Shown: positions 17,551 to 27,994, counted from the first letter of the stretch. The stretch: 64,000 bases of DNA from an uncultured Prevotella sp. (GCA_900319905.1 ONQB01000015.1:1-64000); one strand, 5' to 3'. Translations and numbers: made by a program. Notes: generated by a model not told the origin, from the letters alone.

Positions 17551-20500
17551 ATGCGCCTAACTATAAGACTGATGACGGCTTGTTGTGTAAGCGCTATCAA
17601 CCTGCTCGCGGCAAGCGCGCAAGATACAGCAACAACACAGGCCCTTAACCTTGACAACAACATCGTCAACCAATCCTTGCAACGTTTCTCGCAAGGTATC
17701 AACATCGGGAAGATAGCCGTTGACTCCACGGCCGTCACTTCCGACAGCGTCAAAATATTTCTTAACAGCGCACTGCAGAACGTGCCCATGCGCTCCGACA
17801 ACGTGGCCGACATCACCAAGGCCCTTGCCGAGCAGCTGCCCGCCGACCTGAAGGACAAGAAGCTCACGGTCTTCGTCAATGGCTACGACATCCATCGCCT
17901 CATACCCTTCTACTACCGTCCGCGCCGCGGCGATGTGATATACACTCCCGGCTTCCGTAACGTACCGGCCGAGGGCCTCGGCAAGACACGCTACACCGTC
18001 ACCCCCATCGTCAGCAACCTCAACCGGCCCTACACATTGAAGAGCGGCCTGCAGGACCGCCACATCGCCCTTTGGCAGAGCCATGGCAAATACTTCGAAC
18101 AGGGACTTAACCGCTGGGAGTGGCAGCGTGCCCGCCTCTTTGAAAGCGTTGAGGACAAGTTCACCCAAAGCTTCGTGCTGCCCTACCTCGTGCCGATGCT
18201 CGAGAACGCGGGCGCCTACGTGATGATGCCGCGTGAGCGCGACACCAATCCCAATGAGGTGGTCGTTGACAACGACGGGGCTCTCGCCACGTCGCCTTAC
18301 GCCGAACACAACGGCCTCAACCCCTGGCAGAAAGGCGACGGCACAGGCTTCGCCTATCTCCGAAAGCAATACGTCGATTTCCAGAATCCCTTCACCGACG
18401 GTACCTACCGCATGGCCACAACCGTGAAGAAAGCCAATGAGTGCAGCACCGTCACGTGGACGCCAGACATCCCGGAGGACGGCGACTACGCTGTCTATGT
18501 GAGCTATAAGACCCTGCCCCAGAGCGCCAGCGACGCCCGCTACACCGTCCGTCACAAAGGCGGCACCACTACGTTCTCCGTCAACCAGACCATGGGCGGC
18601 GGCACGTGGATCTATCTCGGCACCTTCGCCTTCGCCAAAGGACAGCAGGGCAGTGTCGAACTGAGCAATATGTCGAAGGAAAGCGGCAAGATCGTCACGG
18701 CCGATGCCGTGCGCTTCGGCGGCGGCATGGGCAACATTGCACGCATGGGCGACGGCGACCATATCAAGCAATACTGCAAAGGCAACCGCGACGGAGCCGT
18801 CACCGACCGCAACGCCTACCAGCCGCGCCTCGACCTCATGCCGATGACCAGCGGCTATCCGCGCTACCTCGAGGGTGCCCGCTACTACATGCAGTGGGCC
18901 GGCATACCCGACAGCATCTACTCGCCCACCCACGGCGCCAACGACTACACCGACGACTACCGCGACCGCGGTCTGTGGGTGAACTACCTCGCAGGCGGCA
19001 CCAAGGCCTGTCCCGACGTGAAGGGCCTCAACATCCCCATTGACCTGTCGTTTGCCTTCCACACCGACGCCGGCACCGTGCGCGGCGACTCCATCATCGG
19101 CAACCTCGGCATCTACCAGGTGTCACAATACGGCGGCAAGTTCGCCGACGGTACCTCACGCGACCTCAACCGTGACCTCTGCGACCTCGTGCAGACACAG
19201 ATTGCCCACGACCTGCGCCTGCAGGCTGACCCGAAGTGGACACGCCGCGGCATGTGGAACCAGCGTTACTTCGAAGCCTGGGTGCCACGCGTGCCGGCCA
19301 TGTTGCTCGAACTCATGTCGCACGAGAACTTTGCCGACATGCGCTACGGTCTCGACCCGCGCTTCGGTTTCATGGTGGGACGTGCCGTGTACAAAGGCAT
19401 CCTGCGTTTCCTCTCCACCGAATACTGCTACCCCTATGTGGTGCAGCCACTGCCCGTCTCCCATTTCGCCACCGCCATCAACAAGAAAGGGCAGGTGGTG
19501 CTGACGTGGCAGGCAGAGCGCGACTCGCTGGAGCCCACGGCCGACGCCCGACGCTTCGTCGTGTATAAGCGCATTGGCAACGGTGACTTCGACAACGGCA
19601 CCGTGGTCAGGAAGAACACTTACACCACCGACATTCCCACCGACGAAGTGGTGAGTTTCAAGGTGACGGCCCTCAACGACGGCGGCGAGAGCTTCCCGTC
19701 AGAGATTCTCTCAGTAGGTATCAACAGCAAGGCCACCACCAAGCCCGTGCTCGTCATCAACGGCTTCGACCGTATCAGCGCGCCCGACGACTTCAAGAGC
19801 AGCGACGACAACCTCGCCGGTTTCTTGGCCGACTACGACAATGGCGTGCCTTATAAGAAACTCATCTCCTACGTCGGACCGATGAAGGAGTTCCGCCGTG
19901 CCATCCCCTGGACCCACGACGACGCCTCGGGCTTCGGCGACAGCTACGGCACCTACGAGCGCATCACCGTGGCAGGCAATACGTTCGACTATCCCGCTCT
20001 CCACGGCCGCAGCATCATGAAGGCGGGCTACAGCTTTGTATCCATGAGCCGGGCCGCCGCCTGCGCCGGTCCGGCACTGGCCGACACCACCTTCGACGGC
20101 CGGCAGCTCACCGCGCAGTACAGTGCCATCGACCTTATCCTCGGCAAGGAGAAACAGTCGAAGTTCGGTCGGCCGGGCCTCCATCCGCTGACGTTCAAGA
20201 CCTTCGACACGCCCATGCAGCATCTGCTCAGCGCCTACTGCAAGGCTGGCGGCGCAGTGCTGGTGAGCGGCAGTTACGTGGGCACCGACCTCTGGCAGAA
20301 CCCATTGGTCAAGGCCGACGCGGCTGACAAGCAGTTCGCCAAGGACATCCTGAAATACCAATGGCGTGAGGACCGCGCCTGCACATGGGGACAGATCGCT
20401 TACGTTGTCTCACCTCTGGCTGCCGACACCACGTCCTTCCGCTATTACAACAAGCCCAACAGCGAGTCGTATGTCGTAGAGTCGCCCGACGCCATCGACC

Positions 20501-20748
20501 CGGCCGACAACTGTGCCTACACTGCCTTCCGCTATCCGGAGAACGGCATGTCAGCCGGCATCGTGTTCGGCGGCAATGCCACCGACCATTGGCGTACCTG
20601 CGTCCTTGCCTTCCCCTTCGAGGCAATCAAAGGGGAGAGCGTCCGCGACGCGATGATGGGGAGGATACTTGGGTTTATAGCCCCTCCCCCTTGCCTCGCT
20701 AGCGAGGCAAGGGCCCTCCCCCAAATGGGGAGGGAGAAGTTACAATAA
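17551..20748 (+). CDS. N-acetylmuramoyl-L-alanine amidase-like protein with golvesin and FnIII domains
   Basis: 1065 residues, signal peptide 1-23. The amidase_3-type fold is split. WQSHGKYFE (His about 173) and MMPRERDTNP form the first part, a golvesin-like beta-sandwich is inserted (about 297-392, DYAVYVSYKTLPQSASDARY), and FAFHTDAG (His about 504) and MLLELMSHENFADMRY (Glu about 586) complete the site. A fibronectin type III domain (about 634-724) and a Rossmann-like C-terminal domain (about 725-1040, KPVLVINGFDRI) follow. Homologues are often labelled 'xanthan lyase', which I consider misleading. It probably cleaves the peptide from MurNAc in the periplasm and heads the salvage cluster. 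The last 20 or so codons (PPPCLASEARALPQMGR and beyond) and the stop come from an R3 repeat. Confidence 0.75.
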   Translation: MRLTIRLMTACCVSAINLLAASAQDTATTQALNLDNNIVNQSLQRFSQGINIGKIAVDSTAVTSDSVKIFLNSALQNVPMRSDNVADITKALAEQLPADLKDKKLTVFVNGYDIHRLIPFYYRPRRGDVIYTPGFRNVPAEGLGKTRYTVTPIVSNLNRPYTLKSGLQDRHIALWQSHGKYFEQGLNRWEWQRARLFESVEDKFTQSFVLPYLVPMLENAGAYVMMPRERDTNPNEVVVDNDGALATSPYAEHNGLNPWQKGDGTGFAYLRKQYVDFQNPFTDGTYRMATTVKKANECSTVTWTPDIPEDGDYAVYVSYKTLPQSASDARYTVRHKGGTTTFSVNQTMGGGTWIYLGTFAFAKGQQGSVELSNMSKESGKIVTADAVRFGGGMGNIARMGDGDHIKQYCKGNRDGAVTDRNAYQPRLDLMPMTSGYPRYLEGARYYMQWAGIPDSIYSPTHGANDYTDDYRDRGLWVNYLAGGTKACPDVKGLNIPIDLSFAFHTDAGTVRGDSIIGNLGIYQVSQYGGKFADGTSRDLNRDLCDLVQTQIAHDLRLQADPKWTRRGMWNQRYFEAWVPRVPAMLLELMSHENFADMRYGLDPRFGFMVGRAVYKGILRFLSTEYCYPYVVQPLPVSHFATAINKKGQVVLTWQAERDSLEPTADARRFVVYKRIGNGDFDNGTVVRKNTYTTDIPTDEVVSFKVTALNDGGESFPSEILSVGINSKATTKPVLVINGFDRISAPDDFKSSDDNLAGFLADYDNGVPYKKLISYVGPMKEFRRAIPWTHDDASGFGDSYGTYERITVAGNTFDYPALHGRSIMKAGYSFVSMSRAAACAGPALADTTFDGRQLTAQYSAIDLILGKEKQSKFGRPGLHPLTFKTFDTPMQHLLSAYCKAGGAVLVSGSYVGTDLWQNPLVKADAADKQFAKDILKYQWREDRACTWGQIAYVVSPLAADTTSFRYYNKPNSESYVVESPDAIDPADNCAYTAFRYPENGMSAGIVFGGNATDHWRTCVLAFPFEAIKGESVRDAMMGRILGFIAPPPCLASEARALPQMGREKLQ
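20680..20748 (+). repeat. R3 hairpin element, copy b (inside the amidase 3' end)
   Basis: AGCCCCTCCCCC, variable hairpin TTGCCTCGC/GCGAGGCAA, CCCTCCCCCAAATGGGGAGGG, then GTTACAATAA, whose final TAA is the stop codon of the amidase gene. Confidence 0.92.
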
Positions 20749-20762
20749 GCCCGCCTATAAAT

Positions 20763-22688
20763 ATGGAGAGCCAAGCCTTTTTAGCAATGAAGAAGGATCA
20801 ACAGTTCACAGCCATACGGCAAACCGGCAGACGATGGATGTTCTGTCTGCTCTGCCTTTGCCTCACGCTCGGAGCTTGGGCCTTTGAGCCTTTCCGCTTT
20901 GCCGTCGTCACCGACATTCACATCAATGTGCATGCGCAGACACCGTCGGACGACCTGCGGCAGACCGTGGCTGCCATCAACAGCGACGACAGCACCGATT
21001 TCGTGCTCGTGACCGGCGACATCGCCGACGCTGGCGACGGAGCATCCCTGCGCATGGCTCACGACCTGCTCAGCAAGCTCAACAAACCCTGGTACATCAT
21101 CGAGGGCAACCATGACCAGAACTGGAGCGAGAGCGGTTGCATGGACTTCCTCAAGATCTTCGGCTATGAGCGCTTCACCTTCGAGCACAAAGGCATACGC
21201 TTCATCGGTATTCCCACTGGTCCCATGATGCGCATGGCCATGGGCCACGTGGCACCGGAGGACATAGACTACGTCACCTCCATCCTTCGCAGCAACGGCA
21301 AGGGCGCTGGCGCCAAGCCCGTATTCCTCGTCACCCACATGCCCATGCAGCCCGCCGACGTCGACAACTGGTATGAGTTGACCGACGCCGTACGCCCCTA
21401 TCCCGTCGTGGCGTTCATCAATGGCCACTACCACCGCGACCTTCACTTCACCTACGACGGCATACCGGGCATCGTCAACGTGACCAACCTCCGGCAGAAG
21501 GGGCATAGCGCCGGACAATACAACCTCATCAGTCTCGCTGCCGATTCCATACGCGTCTATACGCAGGCCGTGGGCGGCACACGCCACTGTTGGCTCACGC
21601 TGCCCTTCACGACACACCACGACGACGATTCCAGTCACTGGGCACCAAGGCCGTCGTATGCCGTGAACGACAACTACCCACAGGTCACCGAGCAATGGAC
21701 ACGCGACCAGGGTGCCGCCATCTTCTCCTCACCCGTGGTCTGGAACAAGCGCGTCTATGCAGCCGACAACGCCGGACGCGTGGTATGTTACGACCACGAA
21801 GGACAGGAGTTGTGGCGCCATCAGACTGGTGCCCGCATCATCGGTACACCCGCCATTGGCAAGGGCATCATCGTTGTGGCCTCTGCCGACAGCTGCATCT
21901 ACGGCCTCGACGCGAAAAGCGGACAGCAACGGTGGTGCGTCAGAACCGGAGCGCCCTCGGTGAGTGCCGTGACCATCACTGACGGCACAGCCTACGTGGG
22001 CAGCGGCGACCACCGCTTCCGCGCCATCCGCGTGAGCGACGGCACGGTCGTCTGGCAGGCCGACGGCATCAAAGGCTACGTGGAGACACGTCCCCTCGTC
22101 ACCGCCGGCAAGGTGGTGTTCGGCGACTGGGCCAATACGCTCTACTGCCTCGACCGGCGCAACGGCCAGCGGTTGTGGACGTGGCAACCGCCCAATAAAG
22201 ACAATATGCACTACTCCCCCGCCGGATGCTGGCCCGTGGCGGCCGACGGCTGCGTGTTTATCTGCGACCCCGAGCGCGCCATGACAGCCATCGACCTGAA
22301 CAGCGGACAGCAACGGTGGCGCACCTATCAGAGTAAGGTGCGTGAGAGTATCGGACTGTCGCAAGACGGCCGCCGCCTCTATGCCAAGACCATGCAGGAC
22401 AGCATCGTCTGCTACGCCGCCGACGGCCAGGCGCCACGGGAGCTGTGGGCCACCGACTGCGGCTTCGGCTACGAGCACGCCCGTGTGATGCTCGTGGAGA
22501 AAGACGGTGTGGTGTTTGCCTCCAACAAGGACGGTCTCATCATGGCCCTCGACGGCAAGACAGGACGTCTGCTGTGGAAACACAAGGCAGGCAACACGAT
22601 GATCAACACTGTCGAACCCCTCAGCCGCAACCGCATCGTGTTCACCAACGAAGCAGGAAAAGTGGGGGAGGTAGGAGTGAGGAATTAG
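20763..22688 (+). CDS. metallophosphatase with PQQ-type beta-propeller
   Basis: 641 residues. A signal peptide precedes a calcineurin-like phosphoesterase domain (about 40-260) with the metal motifs FAVVTDIH, VTGDIAD, EGNHDQNW, THMP and NGHYHRD. The C-terminal half (about 310-640) has repeated propeller blades of the PQQ/WD type (VVWNKRVYAADNAGRVVCYD, GTPAIGKGIIVVASADSCIYGLDAKSGQQRW, KDGLIMALDGKTGRLLWKH). The substrate is unknown; its place after the amidase suggests a cell-wall or lipid-linked phosphate. Start may be at 20763 or the second ATG at 20787, which gives a more standard MKK start. The last codons (GVRN, stop) lie in a heptamer repeat array. Confidence 0.85.
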   Translation: MESQAFLAMKKDQQFTAIRQTGRRWMFCLLCLCLTLGAWAFEPFRFAVVTDIHINVHAQTPSDDLRQTVAAINSDDSTDFVLVTGDIADAGDGASLRMAHDLLSKLNKPWYIIEGNHDQNWSESGCMDFLKIFGYERFTFEHKGIRFIGIPTGPMMRMAMGHVAPEDIDYVTSILRSNGKGAGAKPVFLVTHMPMQPADVDNWYELTDAVRPYPVVAFINGHYHRDLHFTYDGIPGIVNVTNLRQKGHSAGQYNLISLAADSIRVYTQAVGGTRHCWLTLPFTTHHDDDSSHWAPRPSYAVNDNYPQVTEQWTRDQGAAIFSSPVVWNKRVYAADNAGRVVCYDHEGQELWRHQTGARIIGTPAIGKGIIVVASADSCIYGLDAKSGQQRWCVRTGAPSVSAVTITDGTAYVGSGDHRFRAIRVSDGTVVWQADGIKGYVETRPLVTAGKVVFGDWANTLYCLDRRNGQRLWTWQPPNKDNMHYSPAGCWPVAADGCVFICDPERAMTAIDLNSGQQRWRTYQSKVRESIGLSQDGRRLYAKTMQDSIVCYAADGQAPRELWATDCGFGYEHARVMLVEKDGVVFASNKDGLIMALDGKTGRLLWKHKAGNTMINTVEPLSRNRIVFTNEAGKVGEVGVRN

Positions 22689-22712
22689 GAGTGAGGAGTT
22701 AGAAGTTAGAAG
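22675..22712 (+). repeat. heptamer array (GTGAGGA/GTTAGAA) overlapping a stop codon
   Basis: Five or six 7 bp units such as GTGAGGA, ATTAGGA, GTTAGAA. The TAG stop of the metallophosphatase (22686-22688) is part of a unit. Same family as the array at 28.9 kb. Confidence 0.8.
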
Positions 22713-22745
22713 TTATTGGGAATATAAAACAAAATATAAACTAAT

Positions 22746-24176
22746 ATGGAAAAGATAATTGATTGCTTCGTGCCACGCGGCAACGAAGAAGAGACAAAGA
22801 GAAACGTAGATATGTTGGGTGCTGAAGAGCTCGTCAACAGTGTAACGGTCGTGGACGCTAACATCAAGGCCTCAGCCACGCTGAAGGACATCGCCGGCAA
22901 GGCTACTGCCCCCTATACCGTGCTGTTTCTCAAAGGACAATTCATCCAGCTTGGCTACCTCGCACTCAACCGCATGGTGCAGATTGCTGACATCACGAAG
23001 GCTGGCATGACCTACGCCGACCATTACAACATCTCCGCCGACGGCAAGCGCACCGACGCGCCGACCATCGACTATCAGATGGGTGCCCTGCGCGACGACT
23101 TCAACTTCGGGTCGGTGCTGCTCTTCCGCACCGATGCCTTGAAAGACGCCGCCGGCCGTATGAAGGCCGACTACCAGGCTGCTGGCTTCTACGACTTGCG
23201 TCTCAAGCTCGCCGAGCACTATGAGCTGAGCCACATCAACGAGTACCTCTACTCAGAGGTGGAGCTCGACACCCGTAAGACCGGTGAGAAGCTCTTCGAC
23301 TACGTCGATCCCAAGAACCGCGCCTCACAGATAGAGATGGAGAAGGCCGTCACGGAATACCTCAAGGAGGTGGGCGGCTATCTGAAGCCCGAGTTCCGTC
23401 CCGTCGACACCACCGAGGGCGACTTCCCTGTAGAGATGACAGTGATGATTCCCGTGCGCAACCGCATCCGCACCATCCGCGACGCCGTGAACAGCGCACT
23501 CAGTCAGCAGACATCATTCCCCTTCAACGTCTTCGTCGTGGAGAATGGTCCGGAGTGTCACTCCACCGACGGCACCACCGAGGCCGTTGACGAATACAAC
23601 GACGAGCGCCTCATCCATATCGTCACCGACCGCCGCGACCTTGGTGTGGGCGGCAGCTGGAATCTTTGTGCCCACGACCCGCGCTGCGGCCGCTTCATCG
23701 TGCAGCTGGATTCCGACGACGTCTATCTTGACGAGCACACGCTGCAGAAGTACTACGATGCCTTCAAGGAGCAGAAGGTGGGTGTCATCATCGGCACCTA
23801 CGTGTTGACCGACATCAACAAGAACATCCTGCCGCCGGGCAAGATCGACCACGCCGAGTGGACACCCGAGAACGGCCGCAACAACGCCCTGCGCATCAAC
23901 GGCCTCGGCGCACCCCGCGGCATGTATTCGCCCCTGTTGCGCGACATCACCATGCCCAACGTCAACTACGGTGAGGACTACGCCTTCTGCCTGGCTGCCA
24001 GCCGCCACTATCTCATCGGCCGCATCTATGACCCCGTGTACTGCTGCCGTCGTTGGGACGACAACTCCGACGGCGACCTCTCCATCGAGAAGGAAAACCG
24101 CAACAACACCTACAAGGACCGCATCCGCACGTGGGAACTCATGGCACGCATCGCCATGAACAAAGCCAACCATTAA
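22746..24176 (+). CDS. glycosyltransferase family 2 protein with long N-terminal extension
   Basis: 476 residues, no signal peptide. Residues about 1-220 are an extension with its own nucleotide-sugar-fold look ([35 protein letters not shown]). The GT-A domain starts at about 228 ([26 protein letters not shown]) with [18 protein letters not shown] and the acidic DxD-like LDSDD, then [14 protein letters not shown]. It is embedded in the murein-salvage cluster, 12 nt before ampG. Its acceptor is unknown. Absence of membrane segments points to a cytoplasmic enzyme. Confidence 0.8.
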   Translation: MEKIIDCFVPRGNEEETKRNVDMLGAEELVNSVTVVDANIKASATLKDIAGKATAPYTVLFLKGQFIQLGYLALNRMVQIADITKAGMTYADHYNISADGKRTDAPTIDYQMGALRDDFNFGSVLLFRTDALKDAAGRMKADYQAAGFYDLRLKLAEHYELSHINEYLYSEVELDTRKTGEKLFDYVDPKNRASQIEMEKAVTEYLKEVGGYLKPEFRPVDTTEGDFPVEMTVMIPVRNRIRTIRDAVNSALSQQTSFPFNVFVVENGPECHSTDGTTEAVDEYNDERLIHIVTDRRDLGVGGSWNLCAHDPRCGRFIVQLDSDDVYLDEHTLQKYYDAFKEQKVGVIIGTYVLTDINKNILPPGKIDHAEWTPENGRNNALRINGLGAPRGMYSPLLRDITMPNVNYGEDYAFCLAASRHYLIGRIYDPVYCCRRWDDNSDGDLSIEKENRNNTYKDRIRTWELMARIAMNKANH

Positions 24177-24188
24177 GCCGGTGAAAGG

Positions 24189-25514
24189 ATGAGAAACAAA
24201 CAAATCACACCGTGGGTGTGGGTGCCCACGCTTTACTTTGCCGAAGGCGTGCCCTACTTCGTAGTGAACAACATCTCCGTGATGATGTTCACTAAGATGG
24301 GCGTGCCCAACGGCGACATGGCATTTTTCACAACCCTGCTCTACTTCCCCTGGTTCCTGAAAGGCATCTGGAGTCCGCTCGTCGATGTGGTGAAGACCAA
24401 GCGCTGGTGGATCGTCACCATGCAGGCGGTGCTCACCATTCTGCTGGCACTGCTCACGCTGACGCTACCCAGTCCGTCGCCCGCACTCATCGCCTCTGGC
24501 CACACACCCATCAGTCTGTTCACGCTGACGCTCGTGCTGTTCATCATCGCCGCCTTCGCCTCAGCCACCCATGACATCGCGGCCGACGGCTACTACATGT
24601 TGGCGCACAGTCCGAGCAGCCAGGCCGCGTTCATCGGCATCCGCAGCACGTTCTATCGCATCGCCTCCGTCTTCGGTCAGGGCGTGCTGGTGTTCATCGC
24701 CGGCACCATCGAGACGCAGACGGGCAACATCCCCTTCTCCTGGCGCGTCACACTCGGCGTGAGTGCCATCATCTTCTTTGTCATCACCCTCTACCACACG
24801 TTCATGCTGCCGCACTCCGACAACGACAAGCCGCGCGTGAGCGAAGAAGCCGACAACAGCGGCAAGCAGAGCAACTGGAGCGAGCTCATGGGGTCGTTCG
24901 TCACCTTCATCAAGAAGCCGCACGTGCTCTGGGCCATCGCCTTCATGCTGCTCTATCGTCTGCCCGAGGGTTTCCTCATCAAGATGTGCCAGCCGTTTCT
25001 CGTCCATAGCAAGGCCGTGGGCGGATTGGGACTGAGCACGGAGATGGTAGGCCTGGTCTATGGCACGTTTGGCGTCATCGCCTTGCTGGGCGGCGGCATC
25101 ATCGGCGGCATCATCGCCTCACGGCTGGGACTGAAGCGCTCGCTGTGGCTCATGGCCGCCTGCATGACGCTGCCCTGCCTCACCTTCGTCTACCTCGCCA
25201 TCGCACAGCCCAGCAACGTGGCCGTCATCACCATCGCCCTTTGCATCGAGCAGTTCGGCTACGGCTTCGGCTTCACCGCCTACATGCTGTACATGATGTA
25301 CTTCTCCGAAGGTGAGTTCAAAACCTCCCACTATGCCATCTGCACGGCGTTCATGGCCCTGAGCATGATGCTCCCGGGCTTTGTGGCCGGATACATACAG
25401 GAGGCCATCGGCTACGTCAACTTCTTCTGGATGGTCATGTTCTGCTGCCTGGCCACACTGCTCATCACCTTCGTGGTAAGACGGCAGATCGACCCGGAAT
25501 ACGGAAGGAAATAA
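24189..25514 (+). CDS. ampG: AmpG-like muropeptide permease (major facilitator superfamily)
   Basis: 441 residues with about 12 hydrophobic segments. The start (WVWVPTLYFAEGVPYFVVNNISVMMFTKMGV) and LLYFPWFLKGIWSPLVDVVKTKRWWI match the AmpG branch of the MFS, which imports anhydro-muropeptides or GlcNAc-anhMurNAc across the inner membrane. FASATHDIAADGYYM matches the family's TQDIA-DG type motif. NamZ and MurT-like genes follow, so in this cluster it probably brings in disaccharide or peptide fragments. Spacing to the upstream gene is 12 nt. Confidence 0.88.
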   Translation: MRNKQITPWVWVPTLYFAEGVPYFVVNNISVMMFTKMGVPNGDMAFFTTLLYFPWFLKGIWSPLVDVVKTKRWWIVTMQAVLTILLALLTLTLPSPSPALIASGHTPISLFTLTLVLFIIAAFASATHDIAADGYYMLAHSPSSQAAFIGIRSTFYRIASVFGQGVLVFIAGTIETQTGNIPFSWRVTLGVSAIIFFVITLYHTFMLPHSDNDKPRVSEEADNSGKQSNWSELMGSFVTFIKKPHVLWAIAFMLLYRLPEGFLIKMCQPFLVHSKAVGGLGLSTEMVGLVYGTFGVIALLGGGIIGGIIASRLGLKRSLWLMAACMTLPCLTFVYLAIAQPSNVAVITIALCIEQFGYGFGFTAYMLYMMYFSEGEFKTSHYAICTAFMALSMMLPGFVAGYIQEAIGYVNFFWMVMFCCLATLLITFVVRRQIDPEYGRK

Positions 25515-25534
25515 CAACGTATATCCTATTCCCC

Positions 25535-25580
25535 CAACCGTAGCGGCGGGGTTCATCTCCGTCCTGACATCGCGGGGAAC
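25535..25580. repeat. GGCGGGG inverted-repeat remnant
   Basis: A GTAGCGGCGGGGTTCATC and CGTCC...GCGGGG sequence related to the G/C-rich inverted repeat at 50.4-50.5 kb, located between ampG and namZ. It is degenerate. Confidence 0.45.
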
Positions 25581-25595
25581 ATAAAATGACAATAT

Positions 25596-26825
25596 ATGAT
25601 GAAACGTATCTTTTTCATCTTCAGCTATCTCTGCCTCATGGCCTCGGCCTGCTTTGCCCAACGCGTCAAGACAGGCATCGAGGTGCTCAAGGACAACGGC
25701 TTCAAGCTGCTGGAAGGCAAGCGCGTGGGACTTGTCACCAACCCCACGGGCGTGGACAGTCACCTCGTGTCGGACATTGACATCCTCCACAATGCGCCCA
25801 ACGTACAACTCGTGGCCCTCTACGGGCCCGAGCATGGCGTCAGGGGCAGTGCCCATGCAGGCGATGCCGTAGCCGGCAACATCGACGAACGCACCCACCT
25901 GCCCGTGTATTCACTCTTTGGCAAGACACGCGTGCCCACCGACAGCATGCTCCAGGGCATCGATGTCCTGGTGTATGACATACAGGACGTGGGGTGCCGC
26001 TCGTTCACCTACATCTCCACCTTATATAATATCATGAAGGCGGCCGTCAAGCACCACATCAAAGTGGTGGTGCTCGACCGTCCCAACCCGCTCGGCGGCG
26101 AGAAGATGGAAGGCAACCTCGTGGAAGACGACTGCGTGAGCTTCGTCTCGCAGTTCCGCGTGCCTTACGTCTATGGTCTCACACCCGGTGAGGTGGCGCT
26201 GCTGCTCAACGGCGAAGGCATGCTGGGCGGAAGGTGCGACCTCACGGTGGTGAAGATGAAAGGGTGGAAGCGACGCATGACCTACGCCGACACTGGTCTG
26301 CCATGGGTGCTGTCGTCACCACACATCCCCGAGGCCTCGACGGCACCGTTCTACAGCATCACCGGCATCATCGGCGAGCTCACCTCGATCTCCATCGGCG
26401 TAGGCTACACGCTGCCATTCAAGCTCATCGGGGCCGAATGGGTAAAGGCACAGGACTTCGCCGACGCCATGAACGCACTCCATCTGCCCGGCTACACGTT
26501 CCGGCCTATCTACTACACACCGTACTACGGACCGGGCAAGGGCAAGGAGCTGCAGGGTGTGCAGGTGTATATCACCGACTACAAGAAAGCCAGCCTCTGC
26601 GACCTGCAATGGTACGCCCTGCAGGAGCTCTACCGCCTCTACCCAGACCACGATCCCTTGGGCGAGGACACAAAGCGCTGGCAGATGATCGACAAGGTAT
26701 GCGGCTCCCATCAGATACGCACGCTGTTTATGAAAAACCACCGATGGGCCGACGCCAAGCCTTACTGGGACAAGGACATCGACAGCTTCCGGCACATCGC
26801 CAAGAAATACTACCTCTACAAATGA
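25596..26825 (+). CDS. namZ: exo-beta-N-acetylmuramidase NamZ (DUF1343, GH171)
   Basis: 409 residues with signal peptide (about 1-22, ending CFAQ). The conserved blocks of DUF1343 are present: LEGKRVGLVTNPTGVDS, VALYGPEHGVRGSAHAGD, LPVYSLFGKTRVPTDSML, DVLVYDIQDVGCRSFTYISTLY and VVLDRPNPLGGEKMEG. NamZ-type enzymes remove MurNAc from the non-reducing end of peptidoglycan fragments, feeding MurNAc uptake and phosphorylation. The gene overlaps the MurT-like gene by 4 nt (ATGA), so the two are translationally coupled. M1 or M2 could be the start. Confidence 0.92.
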   Translation: MMKRIFFIFSYLCLMASACFAQRVKTGIEVLKDNGFKLLEGKRVGLVTNPTGVDSHLVSDIDILHNAPNVQLVALYGPEHGVRGSAHAGDAVAGNIDERTHLPVYSLFGKTRVPTDSMLQGIDVLVYDIQDVGCRSFTYISTLYNIMKAAVKHHIKVVVLDRPNPLGGEKMEGNLVEDDCVSFVSQFRVPYVYGLTPGEVALLLNGEGMLGGRCDLTVVKMKGWKRRMTYADTGLPWVLSSPHIPEASTAPFYSITGIIGELTSISIGVGYTLPFKLIGAEWVKAQDFADAMNALHLPGYTFRPIYYTPYYGPGKGKELQGVQVYITDYKKASLCDLQWYALQELYRLYPDHDPLGEDTKRWQMIDKVCGSHQIRTLFMKNHRWADAKPYWDKDIDSFRHIAKKYYLYK

Positions 26826-27994
26826 ACAACCCTTCCAATCAAACAACCGCTGAGACACCGGCACCGAAGAAGAGCCAGCGCATCCTGTCCATCGACATCC
26901 TGCGCGGCCTCACCATCGCCGGCATGATTCTGGTCAACAACCCCGGCGGACCCGAGGAAGACTCCTTCTCACCGCTCTGCCATGCCGAGTGGATAGGTCT
27001 CACGCCCACCGATCTCGTCTTCCCGACGTTCATGTTCATCATGGGCATCACCACCTACCTGTCACTGCGCAAGTTTCAGTTCACCTGGTCGAAGGCCTGC
27101 GCCCGCAAGATAGCCAAGCGCGCCTTCCTGCTCTGGGGCATCGGTCTGGCCATCTCCCTGCTGCTCACCTACATCCACGGCCTTGTCGACCCGACGAAAT
27201 GGCATGGCTTCGGCTACGCGCTCGCCCATCTGCGTCTGCTCGGCGTGCTGCCCCGTCTGGGCATCTGCTACGGCCTGGCCGCCGTCATAGCCCTCTCCGT
27301 GAAGCATAAGCTCATCCCATGGCTCATTGCCTTCCTCTTCGTGGCTTACTATATCGTGCTCGAACTCGGCAATGGCTATGCCCACGATGCTACCAACATC
27401 CTGGCCGTCGTCGACAATGCCGTGATGGGTGCCAACCATACCTATAAATGGGACACACCCGACCCTGAAGGCCTGCTCTCCACATTGCCCGCCCTGGGTC
27501 ATGTGCTCATCGGCTTCTGCGTGGGTAAGGTCATCATGAGCCTCAACGACCTCAACGACAAGATAGAACGGCTGTTCGTCATCGGTGCGCTACTCATGCT
27601 CGCCGGTGCACTGCTGGCCTACCTCTGCCCCGTGAGCAAGAAGTTGTGGACCCCGACCTTCGCCATGGTCACCTGCGGCATAGCCTGCACACTGCTCGCC
27701 CTCATGAGCTGGGTCATTGACAAGCGTGGACACAAAGGCCGCATCACCGAGTTCTTCCATGTCTTCGGCGTCAACCCGCTGGCCCTCTACGTGCTGTCCG
27801 ACCTTCTGCTCATTCCCTACTCCATCATTCCCTTCTTTAGTGGCAAGACGCTGCAGAAGGTATGCTTCGGCGACGTGCTGTCGGCCTTCCTGCCCGTGCA
27901 GTGGGCCTCGCTCTGCTGGGCGCTCTTCTGCGTCCTGACCTGCTGGCTCGTCGGCCTCTGGCTATACAAGAAACACATTTACATTAAACTATAG
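26822..27994 (+). CDS. MurT-like inner-membrane MurNAc transporter (DUF5009/HGSNAT family)
   Basis: 390 residues with about ten membrane segments. The start RILSIDILRGLTIAGMILVNNPGG and EWIGLTPTDLVFPTFMFIMGITTYLSLRKF are hallmarks of the COG4299 family, which includes heparan-alpha-glucosaminide acetyltransferase. In Tannerella forsythia a member of this family next to MurK and MurQ was reported as a MurNAc transporter (MurT); the same gene context here supports that role, with acetyl transfer across the membrane as the alternative. I chose ATG 26822, in the ATGA overlap with namZ; the longer open frame runs through namZ out of frame. The TAG stop lies in a 9 bp tandem array. Confidence 0.78.
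   Translation: MNNPSNQTTAETPAPKKSQRILSIDILRGLTIAGMILVNNPGGPEEDSFSPLCHAEWIGLTPTDLVFPTFMFIMGITTYLSLRKFQFTWSKACARKIAKRAFLLWGIGLAISLLLTYIHGLVDPTKWHGFGYALAHLRLLGVLPRLGICYGLAAVIALSVKHKLIPWLIAFLFVAYYIVLELGNGYAHDATNILAVVDNAVMGANHTYKWDTPDPEGLLSTLPALGHVLIGFCVGKVIMSLNDLNDKIERLFVIGALLMLAGALLAYLCPVSKKLWTPTFAMVTCGIACTLLALMSWVIDKRGHKGRITEFFHVFGVNPLALYVLSDLLLIPYSIIPFFSGKTLQKVCFGDVLSAFLPVQWASLCWALFCVLTCWLVGLWLYKKHIYIKL

Noticed and set aside
17551..20748. Naming the gene xanthan lyase
   Set aside because: The visible motifs are those of an N-acetylmuramoyl-L-alanine amidase with a golvesin insertion; nothing supports lyase activity.
26234..26821. Long N-terminal extension of the MurT-like protein
   Set aside because: It is another frame of namZ; the ATGA overlap at 26822 and the family start (RILSIDILRGL) give the real start.
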